A stretch of DNA of 64,000 nt from Halalkaliarchaeum desulfuricum (GCF_002952775.1 NZ_CP025066.1:1054001-1118000); one strand, 5' to 3'; shown: positions 34,654 to 43,970, counted from the first letter of the stretch. Notes: a model not told the origin generated them from the letters alone. A program made the numbers and translations.

Positions 34654-34854
34654 TCAAGCACCGACGATGTAAACGGTGTGATACCACTGGGCGAGCAGGA
34701 TAAGGAGCCCCAACGCCAGGACGATTTCGATTGCGCGGACGACGTACGGTGTGTAATTACGGAGCCATTCGACAGTTGTATTGTACGTTTCCTCGACAGT
34801 GGTAAGCAACTCGAACAACCGGTCGGAAATCGAACGTTCTTCCATGTGAGTCAT
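34654..34854 (-). CDS. Small single-helix membrane protein upstream of the TAXI genes
   Basis: A 66-residue protein. A polar N-terminal half (MTHMEERSISDRLFELL) is followed by one membrane helix (about 40-60), AIEIVLALGLLILLAQW. ATAATTTATT lies about 26 nt before the ATG at 34854, supporting a leaderless start there. It is on the same strand as, and just upstream of, the TAXI binding protein. It may be an accessory of the transporter, which is inference from position. Confidence 0.5.
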   Translation of the reverse strand: MTHMEERSISDRLFELLTTVEETYNTTVEWLRNYTPYVVRAIEIVLALGLLILLAQWYHTVYIVGA

Positions 34855-35058
34855 TGTCGAGAGTGTGCTGTAATAAATTATGCGCTGATATAGTCATATA
34901 CAGTACATTAATTAACGGTTGACTGGGTCAGTTTCACGGGTGGTTTCCCGATAACTGTGAAATCCCCGTTTGGATTTCGCCTAGAGGCAACCTCGGAGGA
35001 ACTATCGACATCGCTACCGACGAGGTCTCTTCCAGTGAGTGCCCGGACGCGACGGGAC

Positions 35059-35319
35059 TCACTGCTTGTGTGTGAAAATAAACGCCTGACCGTCCTCGAC
35101 GCCGACACAGAAATTCAACTGCTTCGAGAGATTTAGGCTGGTCGGATTCTGTTTGCAGACGACCAGGTCGTCGAAGGGCATCCCGCAGGCCGGACAGGCG
35201 ACCGACACCGTGTTCTGGTACGACTTGAGCGCCGAGTTCTCTTTGCGTGGCGTCAGGGACGTGATCAACTCCTCCGTATCGATGTCCATACGTTCTCTCA
35301 GCGATGCCACCGTATTCAA
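35059..35319 (-). CDS. Small Cys-containing haloarchaeal protein (DUF7385-like)
   Basis: An 86-residue protein with a charged helical N terminus, a CPACGMPFDDLVVC segment in the middle and a C-terminal FCVGVEDGQAFIFTHK. The ordering recalls the small family often labelled flagella cluster protein or DUF7385, which I name from memory. CxxC with a later Cys and His could bind zinc. The internal ATG at 35286 (MDIDTEEL) is an alternative start. The function is unknown. Confidence 0.6.
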   Translation of the reverse strand: MNTVASLRERMDIDTEELITSLTPRKENSALKSYQNTVSVACPACGMPFDDLVVCKQNPTSLNLSKQLNFCVGVEDGQAFIFTHKQ

Positions 35320-35459
35320 TTACGGGGGCGACTGCTCCTATCACCCCGGAGGGGTGACCGCGATGTCAACCGCACCCCTGAATCGCACCGGCATCACGAG
35401 AATCCGGGGGCCCTAAGAGCGTGTTTTTATAGGCGAGGAAGGTAACCGACCGAACCAGG

Positions 35460-36488
35460 ATGAAAGGACGGGCCCTCGTGGCGTTCGCCATCGCGATCGG
35501 GTTGCTCGGACTGTTCGTGTACGCGATCGGATGGAACGAGGTACTTTCCGCGATTTCCCGGACGACACCGTCGGTGTACGCAACTGCATTCCTCGCGATG
35601 ATCGGCTGTCTGTTCTTTCGAAGCCTCGTCTGGCATCGGGTACTATCGATCGTGGACGAGGCCAGACCCTACTGGCTCGTCGCTGGTGTCTTCCTCACCG
35701 CGATGTTCGCGAAGTACGCCGTTCCCTACGGGCAGGTCACCTCCGGCGTCGGGATCGCCGCGGTGATCAGCCGCTACTTCGACGCCGCCTACGAGGAGGG
35801 GCTGGCAGCGATCGTGAGCGCTGACTTCCTCAACTACGTTCCCTACTACACGCTGGGCGGTGTCGGCGTCGGCTACGTTTTGTTTACCCATCCGCTGCCG
35901 ATCGACCTCGGGGCCCACGCACTCCCGGTCGTCGCGCTCGTCGCGCTCGTGGCGACCGTACTCTGGATCGGCTGGCAACGTCGGACACTCGTGGTTCGGG
36001 GGATGGCCGGGGTTACTGCCCGAATACGAGCGCTCGTCCGTCGTCTGACCGGCCGGAACGTCGGGTTCCTCCGGCGGGAAAACGTCGAACGGCGGTTCGA
36101 GGGGTTTTACACGACGCTGGATCTGGTGGGGCGGGATCGCCGGGGAGTTCTGGGTGCTATCGTTTTTGCCCATCTCGGCTGGACCGGGCTCGCCGTCGCG
36201 CTGTTCGCGACCGCACACGCAGTCGGGACCGAAATACCGCTCGGAATCGCGTTTTTGGCCGTCGCCGTGAGCAAGGTCGGCTTCCTCGTCCCGACCCCGG
36301 GCGGCGTCGGCGGCGTCGAGGCGTCGATGGCGACTGCGCTGTATCTGCTGTGGCCCGTCGGATTCGCGACCGCGACCGCGACCGCGCTGCTGTGGCGGCT
36401 GTCGACTTACTGGTTTACGATCCTCGTGGGCGGAACGACCGCGATGGCGATGACGCTCCGGGATCCGACATCAGCAGGCACGGAGTGA
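35460..36488 (+). CDS. Flippase-like membrane protein (UPF0104/lysylphosphatidylglycerol synthase TM family)
   Basis: A 342-residue protein with about eight or nine helices. It carries YAVPYGQVTSGVGIAAVISRY near residue 90 and the family's PTPGGVGGVEASM near 280. Members move or modify lipid-linked molecules; the archaeal AglR/AglD group takes part in N-glycosylation and dolichol-phosphate flipping. GTTTTTATAGG (35423-35433) lies about 30 nt before the ATG. It converges on a PAP2 phosphatase, another lipid-phosphate enzyme type. Confidence 0.78.
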   Translation: MKGRALVAFAIAIGLLGLFVYAIGWNEVLSAISRTTPSVYATAFLAMIGCLFFRSLVWHRVLSIVDEARPYWLVAGVFLTAMFAKYAVPYGQVTSGVGIAAVISRYFDAAYEEGLAAIVSADFLNYVPYYTLGGVGVGYVLFTHPLPIDLGAHALPVVALVALVATVLWIGWQRRTLVVRGMAGVTARIRALVRRLTGRNVGFLRRENVERRFEGFYTTLDLVGRDRRGVLGAIVFAHLGWTGLAVALFATAHAVGTEIPLGIAFLAVAVSKVGFLVPTPGGVGGVEASMATALYLLWPVGFATATATALLWRLSTYWFTILVGGTTAMAMTLRDPTSAGTE

Positions 36489-36489
36489 T

Positions 36490-36528
36490 CCGAACGGTCT
36501 GTCGTCGACCGAACAGTCAGTCGTTCGG
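36490..36528. terminator. Inverted repeat between flippase-like gene and PAP2 gene
   Basis: CCGAACG (36490-36496) and CGTTCGG (36522-36528) flank 25 nt. The right arm covers the last codons of the PAP2 gene. The site lies between convergent genes and may mark both mRNA ends. Confidence 0.4.
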
Positions 36529-37479
36529 TTCGCCACCATCCGCCTGCAGTTCGGGGTCGACGACGCGGCCGCGGAACGGGAGCGTCGACTGGAGTGATAC
36601 CACCACCGGGTGTGTCTCAATCCGAACCGCAAGCCAGGGGACGACCAACACGAAGACGGTGAGCACGGCGTAGGCGATCACTTCGGCGACGAGCGCCGAG
36701 ATCGAATGGGTGTTCACCAGCGCCGTGATCCCCAGCCACACCGTCGCGACGCGCAACACCAGGATGCCGACGAGACCTGCCGCACCCAGAACCAACACGG
36801 CCGCGCCAACGGAGGTAGTCGGACGGTCGGCGACGAGATACCACCCAATCGCGCCGCCGAGTGCCGCACCCAGCGAGAAGGTGAGAAACACGCGCGAACC
36901 GAGGAGCCCGGCGAAAAGCGCGATCGCCGTCGCGGCGACGAACAGCGGCCCCGGGTCGAACGTCCACTGATCCCGATAGTAGATACCGAACGCGACGATG
37001 CCGAACCCGAGCAGAACGCCCACGAGAACGTCACCGACGTAGTGGACGCCCATCACGACCCGCGAGACGGCGACCACGGCCACGAGGACGCCCGCGGCGA
37101 GATACCGCCACACCGGACGACCGCGGGTCATACTCGCCGCCAGCGCGCCGTAAAACCCCGCACTGCCCATCGCGTGGGCACTCGGGAACGAGTAGCCCGG
37201 ATAGCCGGCCGGGGTAAACGCCAGTTCCGGCCGGGGAAGCTGGACGATTCCCTTCAGGCCGACCGAGAGCGCAAACACCGCGATTCCCACGGCGATGACG
37301 AAAGCCCGTTCCTGACGCGTCTCCCTGGCACCGAACCAGTAGAGCAACACGCCGAGGACCATCAGGAACGCGCCGTCGCCCAGATGGGTGAGCACCTCCA
37401 GGACCGGAACGAGCGGCTCCACCGCTTCCCGCAACGATCCGTTGACGGTCGGGTCCCACAGCGGGCCGTAGCGGTTCAT
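36517..37479 (-). CDS. PAP2-family membrane phosphatase
   Basis: A 320-residue membrane protein from the ATG at 37479 (MNRYGPLWD). All three acid-phosphatase motifs are present: KGIVQLPRP, PSAHAMGSAG and SRVVMGVHYVGD. Six helices lie around them, with about 130 further hydrophobic residues at the C terminus. It would dephosphorylate a lipid phosphate such as a polyprenyl pyrophosphate or phosphatidate on the outer side of the membrane. An upstream extension to 37578 is possible but less family-like. Confidence 0.82.
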   Translation of the reverse strand: MNRYGPLWDPTVNGSLREAVEPLVPVLEVLTHLGDGAFLMVLGVLLYWFGARETRQERAFVIAVGIAVFALSVGLKGIVQLPRPELAFTPAGYPGYSFPSAHAMGSAGFYGALAASMTRGRPVWRYLAAGVLVAVVAVSRVVMGVHYVGDVLVGVLLGFGIVAFGIYYRDQWTFDPGPLFVAATAIALFAGLLGSRVFLTFSLGAALGGAIGWYLVADRPTTSVGAAVLVLGAAGLVGILVLRVATVWLGITALVNTHSISALVAEVIAYAVLTVFVLVVPWLAVRIETHPVVVSLQSTLPFRGRVVDPELQADGGEPND

Positions 37480-37632
37480 CCCTCGAAGCCAGGGACGGGA
37501 GACAAAAATGTCCTCCGACTGCAGGCGAATCCAGGTGTTCGAGGGAGAGGTTGGAAGCTCCCTCGAGGGGTAACTCAAGCGTGCGTTTGTGTCTACAGTA
37601 CGTTATTAGAGTCGCAGATCGTGCCGTGATAT

Positions 37633-37848
37633 ATGAGCGGCTCAGTCGCCCGATCGAAGCCGTGGTCCGGGAGCTTCGGCGGCGATCGCCTCCGCGATCT
37701 CCTGCGGACGATCGCGTTCGTCGCCGCCGTCGCCCTGCCCGCGGTGTACGTCCCCGTGCTGTTCGCCGGCGGAATCGGCCCGCTAACCCCCTCCCTCGGA
37801 CTCGCACTGCTCGCGCTTCACGTGCTCGCGCTGGTTGCGGGACACTGA
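37633..37848 (+). CDS. Small two-helix membrane protein
   Basis: A 71-residue protein with a basic N terminus (KPWSGSFGGDRLRDLLR) and two hydrophobic segments (about 26-46 and 50-70). An AT-rich GTTATTAG lies about 28 nt before the ATG, in keeping with other leaderless genes here. The function is unknown. Confidence 0.5.
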   Translation: MSGSVARSKPWSGSFGGDRLRDLLRTIAFVAAVALPAVYVPVLFAGGIGPLTPSLGLALLALHVLALVAGH

Positions 37849-38149
37849 TACTGGCTGGCGTAGTGATTTACCGGTCGATCGGCCGCTCGGCCCGCCGATC
37901 GTCCGGTAACGGCCTACAACAGTCAGTACGAGAGGGACACCCCCCCGTCCCCGAGCGACCGATCCCAGCAGAGAGAGCGACGGCGTTCGACGGAGTAGTG
38001 ATCGCGGATACAGGTCGTCGACAGAAATCAGTAGAGTGGCTCGGTAGAACCCATCATCACAAGGGGCTCAGTGGGGGTAACCGTCGTCATCGCCACCAGA
38101 TGCGAGTAGGACGCGCCGCCTCAAAAGTCACTCGGCGCAGGGGCGTCTC
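37849..38149. other. Intergenic region without a recognised gene
   Basis: About 300 bp between the small membrane protein and the Nudix/eIF2B-like gene. It contains an imperfect inverted repeat around ACCGGTCGATCGG and CCGATCGTCCGGT (37871-37908). No start codon with a plausible reading frame and no promoter on either strand stand out. Confidence 0.4.
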
Positions 38150-39487
38150 TCAACAGTCGCCCGCCCCGTCAAAGCGCCGGTTCCACGCCGCGTTCTCCCG
38201 GTGTTTGGCTGCAAACGACCGGACGTCCGCCGTCGACAGCGTCCCGTGTTCGGTGACGATCGCCGTCACCAGCCCCGGCGGCGTCCGATCGAATCGGGGC
38301 GTCGTGACGTCGATCCCCGACCCGCCATACACTGCCGCAGGATCCGACCATTCCTGCTCGAATCCGGCCGTCGGGGCGATCTTCGGAGTCGACGCAACGA
38401 CGACCATCGGAACGCCCGCCCGGTCGGCGGCAAGTGCGAGCCCGTAGGTTCCGGCCTTGTTGTACACGCCCCCGCTGGGATCGATCGTGTCGGCCCCGAC
38501 GAGTACGCAGGCGGCGTCGTCGCGTTCGAGGAGCCAGGGGAGCGCCGAATCCGCCGCGAGCGTGACCTCGATGTCGGAGTCGGACAATGTCTCGGCCACG
38601 CCAACACCCTCCCGATCGGGACGCGACTCGCCGACAATCACCCGGAGGGCCGCCGCCCCGTCCGGATCACCGATCGGTCTCGCCCGTGAACGCAGTTCGC
38701 GAAGCGCGGCGAGTACCGTTTCAGAGCGGGAGAGGGTGACGATCGGTCCGCCACGTTTTCGGAACCGTCCTCCGGGTTCGAGCAGGTCGGCGACGGATCG
38801 GGACGCGGTGCCGTCCGCCTCGACCGCCCGTTCGATCGCCGCGACCGTCCGGTCGTGAACGAGATCCAGTGACGGCACGGCTTCCTGGAGGTCCCCTTCG
38901 GCGACAACGGCTTCCATCACCCGGTTCACCCGGTTTCCGATCGCAACCATCCCCGGACGGGCGTCGACGAGTTCTCCCGCGAGTTCAGCGATCGTTTCCC
39001 ACTCGTCGGCCGTCCCGGCCCCGTCACGGAGCACTTCGAGCGCGCGAATCGAGAGCCACGACGCGCCGTGAACCTCGTCAGTCCGGATCGTCTCGACGGT
39101 CGGGGCGATCCGGCAGTAGGTCTCCCACAGCATCGGGACGGTTTCGCGGTCGCGTATCGCCGTTGCGTGAGCCCATTCGGCATTCGCGACGGTTTCATCC
39201 GGGTGAACCTGCCGATCCGCGACATCGAACAGGAACGGGTGGACGAGCCAGGTGCGGTCCCCGTCCGGAACCGTGATCGGCGCCCCAGACCGAACGAGAT
39301 CCGTCCCGTCGAGGCCGACGGTCTCGCGAACCCGACGCTCGGCCTCGGCAAGTGGATCCTCGGGGTCCGCCCCGAGATAGTCGGTCAGTCCCGCCCAGCA
39401 GTTCGGATAGACGTCGACTGCCGAGGACCGACGGACCAGCAGGATTTCCCCGCGGTTTCTGAGATACGTCGCGACGGCGTGATACAT
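38150..39487 (-). CDS. Nudix-like/eIF-2B-like fusion protein
   Basis: A 445-residue protein from the ATG at 39487 (MYHAVATYLRNRGEILLVRR). Residues about 1-140 have a Nudix fold, but the Nudix box reads ADPEDPLAEAERRVRETVGL, lacking the usual spaced Glu residues (EExGU replaced). From about 165 it is an eIF-2B/sugar-phosphate isomerase-like domain with ARPGMVAIGNRVNRVM, VGADTI and GVYNKAGTYGLALAA. Related stand-alone proteins include ribose-1,5-bisphosphate isomerase and translation-factor homologs. The fusion suggests a nucleotide-derived sugar-phosphate substrate; this is inference. Confidence 0.8.
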   Translation of the reverse strand: MYHAVATYLRNRGEILLVRRSSAVDVYPNCWAGLTDYLGADPEDPLAEAERRVRETVGLDGTDLVRSGAPITVPDGDRTWLVHPFLFDVADRQVHPDETVANAEWAHATAIRDRETVPMLWETYCRIAPTVETIRTDEVHGASWLSIRALEVLRDGAGTADEWETIAELAGELVDARPGMVAIGNRVNRVMEAVVAEGDLQEAVPSLDLVHDRTVAAIERAVEADGTASRSVADLLEPGGRFRKRGGPIVTLSRSETVLAALRELRSRARPIGDPDGAAALRVIVGESRPDREGVGVAETLSDSDIEVTLAADSALPWLLERDDAACVLVGADTIDPSGGVYNKAGTYGLALAADRAGVPMVVVASTPKIAPTAGFEQEWSDPAAVYGGSGIDVTTPRFDRTPPGLVTAIVTEHGTLSTADVRSFAAKHRENAAWNRRFDGAGDC

Positions 39488-39608
39488 ACCCGGCTTTGGC
39501 GTCCGCAGGATACGGTACTTTCGGATTCGTCGGGTTTGACTGGCTGTGCGACTGGCCGCTGGTGTTGACCGTCGGTGCTGGCCATCGATTCTGGCCGTCG
39601 ACGCTTGC

Positions 39609-39839
39609 CTACGACGACTGGCCGTCGCCGATGCGTGGCAGCGTGATCCCGACCTCCGCCAGAACCGCGCCGATGGCCGAATAGAGAAAGACGACGACGG
39701 CGATCGTGATGAACGCCGCACCGCCCGCGACTGCGACGGCGCTGAGCGGATCTGCCAGTGCGACCTCCGTCCCGATGATGACGATCATCTCCCAGAGGTC
39801 GGTGACGAGTTCGACGACGAGTTCGCCCGGCGTGTACAT
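39609..39839 (-). CDS. Small membrane protein
   Basis: A 76-residue protein. Two hydrophobic segments (about 17-35 and 37-60) include AVAVAGGAAFITIAVVVFL. A box A-like ACAAATACC is found about 27 nt upstream of the ATG at 39839, and the gene is divergent from the site-2 protease gene. The function is unknown. Confidence 0.5.
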   Translation of the reverse strand: MYTPGELVVELVTDLWEMIVIIGTEVALADPLSAVAVAGGAAFITIAVVVFLYSAIGAVLAEVGITLPRIGDGQSS

Positions 39840-39995
39840 ATGGGAGGATTGAACGGGCGGGTATTTGTACGTTGATGGTTGTTCCCTTGTGATGCTTGAT
39901 GCTTGCTCCCGCGATGCGTTACCCGACCGTGGTCACGCAACGTTGCGTCCGCCGAATCCGAACTCCTTTGCCCGCTGAAGCCTCAGGTACCCACG

Positions 39996-41804
39996 ATGAA
40001 TACGCTGCTTTGGGTCCTGGCGGGGATCCTCGCGTACACGTTCGCCGCGATGGCGCTGCGGAACCGCGGGTATCTGCCGGACTCCGTCCGCGTCAGCGGA
40101 CCGCTCATGACGGTCCACACGAAACGCGGACGGGAGTTTCTCACGCGTCTCTCCCGCCCGAAGCGGTTCTGGCGGGCAGTCTCGAACGTCGGACTGGGGC
40201 TGGCGCTGGTCGCAATGGCAGGCGCGTTCCTGATGCTCGTCGGACAGGCGTTCATGATTCTCGAGTCGCCGCCCGACAGCGCGATCGCCGGTGGACCCCA
40301 GAACGTGCTCGTGATCCCCGGAGTCAACGAGTTCCTCCCCCTGGAGGTGGCGCCGGAGATCGTCATCGGCCTGCTCGTCGGGCTCGTCGTCCACGAGGGG
40401 GGTCACGGACTGCTGTGCCGCGTCGAGGACATCGACATCGAGTCGATGGGCGTGGTGTTGCTGGCGTTCATTCCGCTCGGTGCGTTCGTTCAACCGGACG
40501 AGGAGAGCGCTCAGGCGGCCTCCCGGGGGGCCCGCTCGCGGATGTTCGCCGCCGGCGTGACGAACAACATCATCGTCACGATACTCGCGTTCGGGCTGCT
40601 GTTCGGCCCGGTCGCCGGCGCGATCGCGGTCTCGCCGGGCGCGGCGGTCGGCGGCGTATATCCGGGCTCTGCAGCCGACAACGCGGGTATCGAGACGGGT
40701 GACCGGATCGTCGCCGTCGAAGGTGTCGATGTCGACTCGAACGCCGACCTGTATGCTGCGCTTGACGACATCGAAGACCGGACGATCACCGTGACCCTCG
40801 CCGACGGCGACGAACGGATCGAAACGAGCGTAGAGCGGTCGCTGCTCGTGACGACGCTGGTTGCCGACTCGCCGTTCGCCGCTCGAGGGGAGCGGGCCGG
40901 CCTGTCTATCAATGACACCGTGACCGCCGTCGACGGAACCGACGTCCGGACGGAAGCCGAACTCAGGAACGCGATCGGCGACGACCACGTCGCGACGTTC
41001 GAGACTGACGACGGCGAGACCGCAACCGGACCGGTCGGCGCGCTCGTGGCCGCCACCGACGACGGTCCCCTCGCCGCCGCCGACGCACCGACCGACAGAC
41101 GGTTCGTGGTCGCCGAAATCGGCGACGCGCGGGTGTACGATCACCGCGACGTGAACCGGGCGCTGGAGCCGTACGACCCCGGCGACACCGTCGAAGTCGA
41201 AACGTACGTCCCGGACGAGGAGGGTTCGTGGGACGAATCGGACGAGGAGACGTTCACCGTCACTCTCGGCGAGAACCCCGACCGCGGCGGCGCGTTCCTC
41301 GGCGTCTCCAGCGCCCGCGGGTTCAGCGGCGTCGCCGTCGACAGCGTCGGCGTGAGGTCGTATCCGGCAGACACCTTCCTCTCCGTGCTCACGGGTGGGT
41401 TCGTCGACTCGCCGTTCCTCGGCGCCTTCTTCCTGCTCGTGTTGCCGCTGTTTAGCCTCTTTGGCGCCGGAGTGGATTTCAACTTCGCCGGCTTCGTCTC
41501 GGCGAACGCGAACTTCTATGAGGTTTCGGGAATCCTCGGCGTCGCCGGCGAGCCGGTCGCGTTCCTGCTGGTGAACGTGATCTTCTGGACCGGCTGGATC
41601 AACCTCAACCTCGCGTTCTTCAACTGTATCCCCGCGTTCCCCCTCGACGGCGGCCACATCCTCCGCGCGTCAACTGAGGCCGTAGTCTCCAGACTACCGA
41701 TCGAATCGAAGCCACAACTCACTCGGGCGATAACCACCAGCATCGGGCTCACGATGCTGCTCGCACTGCTCGTGATGCTGTTTGGGCCTCAACTGCTGAC
41801 CTGA
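39996..41804 (+). CDS. Site-2 protease-family (M50) membrane metalloprotease with PDZ-like domains
   Basis: A 602-residue intramembrane protease from the ATG at 39996. HEGGH (about 133) gives the zinc HExxH site, and NCIPAFPLDGGH (about 545) carries the third ligand Asp. Between them lie two PDZ-like modules, the first SPGAAVGGVYPGSAADNAG and the second starting near SPFAARGERAGL, facing outside to screen substrates. The protein would cleave membrane-bound regulators. Its target is unknown. A longer frame from 39903 is rejected because its first 31 codons are unlike a membrane start. Confidence 0.85.
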   Translation: MNTLLWVLAGILAYTFAAMALRNRGYLPDSVRVSGPLMTVHTKRGREFLTRLSRPKRFWRAVSNVGLGLALVAMAGAFLMLVGQAFMILESPPDSAIAGGPQNVLVIPGVNEFLPLEVAPEIVIGLLVGLVVHEGGHGLLCRVEDIDIESMGVVLLAFIPLGAFVQPDEESAQAASRGARSRMFAAGVTNNIIVTILAFGLLFGPVAGAIAVSPGAAVGGVYPGSAADNAGIETGDRIVAVEGVDVDSNADLYAALDDIEDRTITVTLADGDERIETSVERSLLVTTLVADSPFAARGERAGLSINDTVTAVDGTDVRTEAELRNAIGDDHVATFETDDGETATGPVGALVAATDDGPLAAADAPTDRRFVVAEIGDARVYDHRDVNRALEPYDPGDTVEVETYVPDEEGSWDESDEETFTVTLGENPDRGGAFLGVSSARGFSGVAVDSVGVRSYPADTFLSVLTGGFVDSPFLGAFFLLVLPLFSLFGAGVDFNFAGFVSANANFYEVSGILGVAGEPVAFLLVNVIFWTGWINLNLAFFNCIPAFPLDGGHILRASTEAVVSRLPIESKPQLTRAITTSIGLTMLLALLVMLFGPQLLT

Positions 41805-41839
41805 TCGACCGGAGATACTGACCCGATCGACCGGAGACA
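41796..41839. repeat. Tandem 22-bp duplication at the protease stop codon
   Basis: Units 41796-41817 and 41818-41839 are identical at 20 of 22 bases. The first contains the protease stop codon TGA (41802-41804); the second forms the leader of the next gene and supplies its GGAG about 10 nt before the ATG. Confidence 0.85.
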
Positions 41840-41842
41840 AAG

Positions 41843-42343
41843 ATGGTACGGAAACGATACGACGGAACCGACGACGATCGACTCGGGTTCGACGAGACCA
41901 AAAACTACATGAGCGACGCGGTGGCGAAGTTCGTGCCGAACGCACTCGCCCGCCGGGCAGTCGACGTCGACGTCTCGACGGACAAGAAGGCCTACGAGGT
42001 CGGCGAGACGGTGACGATCACGGTGGAGTTCAAAAACCGGCTTCCCGTGCCCGTCCGGGTGCCGACGCCCAAACAGCGCAGATGGGGATGGGAGGTCGAC
42101 GGGATTCTCGAAGCGACCGACGAGCAACGGTACGCCTCCGACACCCCGTCGACGTTCCAGTTCCGTGCGGGGGAACGGAAACGGTTCTCCGTCGAGTGGA
42201 ACGGCCACTTCCGACGGACCGACGAGAACGGGATGGACGTCTCCCGACCCGCCTCGAAGGGGGATCACGTGATCACTGCGTTTCTGGCCACGGCCACGAA
42301 CGGGGAGCGGCCGGAGGCGTCGACGTCGATTCGGATCGTTTGA
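41843..42343 (+). CDS. Conserved protein with beta-sandwich (BsuPI-like) domain
   Basis: A 166-residue soluble protein. VSTDKKAYEVGETVTITVEFKN (split over about 46-66) followed by LPVPVRVPT recalls the BsuPI/intracellular-inhibitor beta-sandwich. A basic, charged N terminus precedes it. There is no signal peptide. It is 38 nt after the site-2 protease gene and preceded by GGAG, so they may form an operon. The function is unknown. Confidence 0.6.
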   Translation: MVRKRYDGTDDDRLGFDETKNYMSDAVAKFVPNALARRAVDVDVSTDKKAYEVGETVTITVEFKNRLPVPVRVPTPKQRRWGWEVDGILEATDEQRYASDTPSTFQFRAGERKRFSVEWNGHFRRTDENGMDVSRPASKGDHVITAFLATATNGERPEASTSIRIV

Positions 42344-42390
42344 GTCGAATTCGGATTCCGGCCGTTTGAGCCGTTCTGGCCGCAACAGAA

Positions 42391-43893
42391 CTACAACCGT
42401 CCGGCATCGACGTCCGTGACCAGTTTGGAGCCGGCGTCCCGCCAGTCCTCCTCGGCGTTCGAGAAGATTCGTTCCGCCCGGCGGTTCGCCTCGGCGATCA
42501 GTTCGCCGGCGTCGAATCCCTCGATCGCAACCTCGCCGTCACGGAGGAGGCGTCGCCCGTCGACGAAAACGTCGGTCGCCTCGACCCCGGTGCCGCCGTA
42601 CACGAGGTTCGGGATCGCGGTGTGGAACGGCTCGTCGACGGTCGGGGCAGTCCAGGGGCTTTCGAAGTCGAACACGGCGACGTCTGCGCGCTTTCCCTCC
42701 GTCAACGTGCCGACAACGTCGTCGATTCCCAGCGCCCGCGCCCCGCCGACAGTCGCAACCTCGAGGGTTTCCCATGCGGGCATCGCGGTCGGGTCGCCGC
42801 GATCGGTTTTCGACAGCAGCGCGGCCGTCCGGAGCTCGCGGACCGCGTTGTGACCCCCCGGTCCGGGTGCCTGATCGGTCCCGATCCCGACGGTCCCACC
42901 GTGCTCCCGGTACTCGACGATCGGGGGAACGATACCGTCGATGGCAGCGATCGACGAGGGACACCCCACCATCGAAACGCCGGCGTCGGCGAGACGGGCG
43001 CGTTCGTCAGGGGTCGCGCCGTGGAGATGGGCGGCGATCAGCCGGTCGGAGAGCAGATCCGCCGCGTCGAGGACCGACACCGTGGTGGGTTCCTCGCCGG
43101 CGCCCGGGATCGGGTTCGGGCCGTCCTCGCCGTACCGCTCCCGGATCTGGATCGCCTCCCGCTCCCCCTGGGCGACGTGTATGTGAATCCGACGGCCGTG
43201 TTCGTCCGCTCGACGCTCGATCTCCTCGAGCAACCGGAGAGAAACCATGTCCAGCGCCTGTGGACCGTACGCCGGCTCGACGAGGGACGCCGTCTCGTCT
43301 TCGTACTCGTCGAACAGCGCCTCCGCGCGTTCGAGCCCGGCTTCGCCGTTCCCCCTGTCGAACGGGTACAGCTCCTCGGGCCCCAGATCCGCACGGTCGT
43401 CGGGAACCTCGTTGATCGTCTCGGTGGCCACACACCGCACCGAAAACGGCTCGTACACTTCCTCCACGAGTTCCCCGACACGCCTCGCGTACTCACAGAC
43501 GGTCGTCGTTCCCGACGCGAGAGCCTCGAGAACGCCCAGTTTCGCGCCGATGACGCCGTCTTCGCGGGTCGCGTGAGCACTGATCGGCCCGAGCCCGCGG
43601 TTCATCCACTCGATCTCGGGGAGATCCTGTGCCGCCCCCCGGACGATCGTGTGTCGGGTGTGTGCGTGTGCGTTCACGAGTCCCGGGCACGCGAGATCTC
43701 CCTCGGCGTCGACAACGGCTCCCGCCCGGGGACGAGCGATCGCCTCGTCGACGTCTGCCGCCGGGCCGACGTACTCGATTTGTCCGTCCGCGATTCCAAC
43801 TGCCCCGTCCTCGACGATTCCGAGTTCGCCGGTTGCACCCCGCGACTCCGGGTCCATCGTCACGAGTAGTGCGTTCTCGATGAGCGTGTCCAT
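42391..43893 (-). CDS. Amidohydrolase (chlorohydrolase/SAH-deaminase-like)
   Basis: A 500-residue metal-dependent hydrolase with the ATG start at 43893. Metal ligands are in LVNAHAHTRH (about 73-82), IHIHVAQGE, LIAAHLHG and the Asp of GIGTDQAPGPGG. The composite beta domain is built from both ends. Relatives deaminate guanine, cytosine or S-adenosylhomocysteine, or hydrolyse chloro-triazines. The substrate is uncertain. A GTG two codons earlier is possible. Divergent from menB. Confidence 0.8.
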   Translation of the reverse strand: MDTLIENALLVTMDPESRGATGELGIVEDGAVGIADGQIEYVGPAADVDEAIARPRAGAVVDAEGDLACPGLVNAHAHTRHTIVRGAAQDLPEIEWMNRGLGPISAHATREDGVIGAKLGVLEALASGTTTVCEYARRVGELVEEVYEPFSVRCVATETINEVPDDRADLGPEELYPFDRGNGEAGLERAEALFDEYEDETASLVEPAYGPQALDMVSLRLLEEIERRADEHGRRIHIHVAQGEREAIQIRERYGEDGPNPIPGAGEEPTTVSVLDAADLLSDRLIAAHLHGATPDERARLADAGVSMVGCPSSIAAIDGIVPPIVEYREHGGTVGIGTDQAPGPGGHNAVRELRTAALLSKTDRGDPTAMPAWETLEVATVGGARALGIDDVVGTLTEGKRADVAVFDFESPWTAPTVDEPFHTAIPNLVYGGTGVEATDVFVDGRRLLRDGEVAIEGFDAGELIAEANRRAERIFSNAEEDWRDAGSKLVTDVDAGRL

Positions 43894-43938
43894 GTCCACC
43901 CCTCACGTTCCCGAACCGTGAATGTCCGGGAGTCGAAC

Positions 43939-43949
43939 GCTTTTATACG
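43939..43949 (+). promoter_or_regulatory. Box A promoter of menB
   Basis: GCTTTTATACG lies about 27 nt before the menB ATG at 43971, consistent with a leaderless mRNA. Confidence 0.5.
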
Positions 43950-43970
43950 GGTCTCGGCCGTCGATCCGAT

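Noticed and set aside
39933-41657. 574-codon antisense frame across the site-2 protease
   Set aside because: An Arg/Asp/His-rich shadow of high-GC codon use; the sense strand carries clear HEGGH and LDGG motifs.
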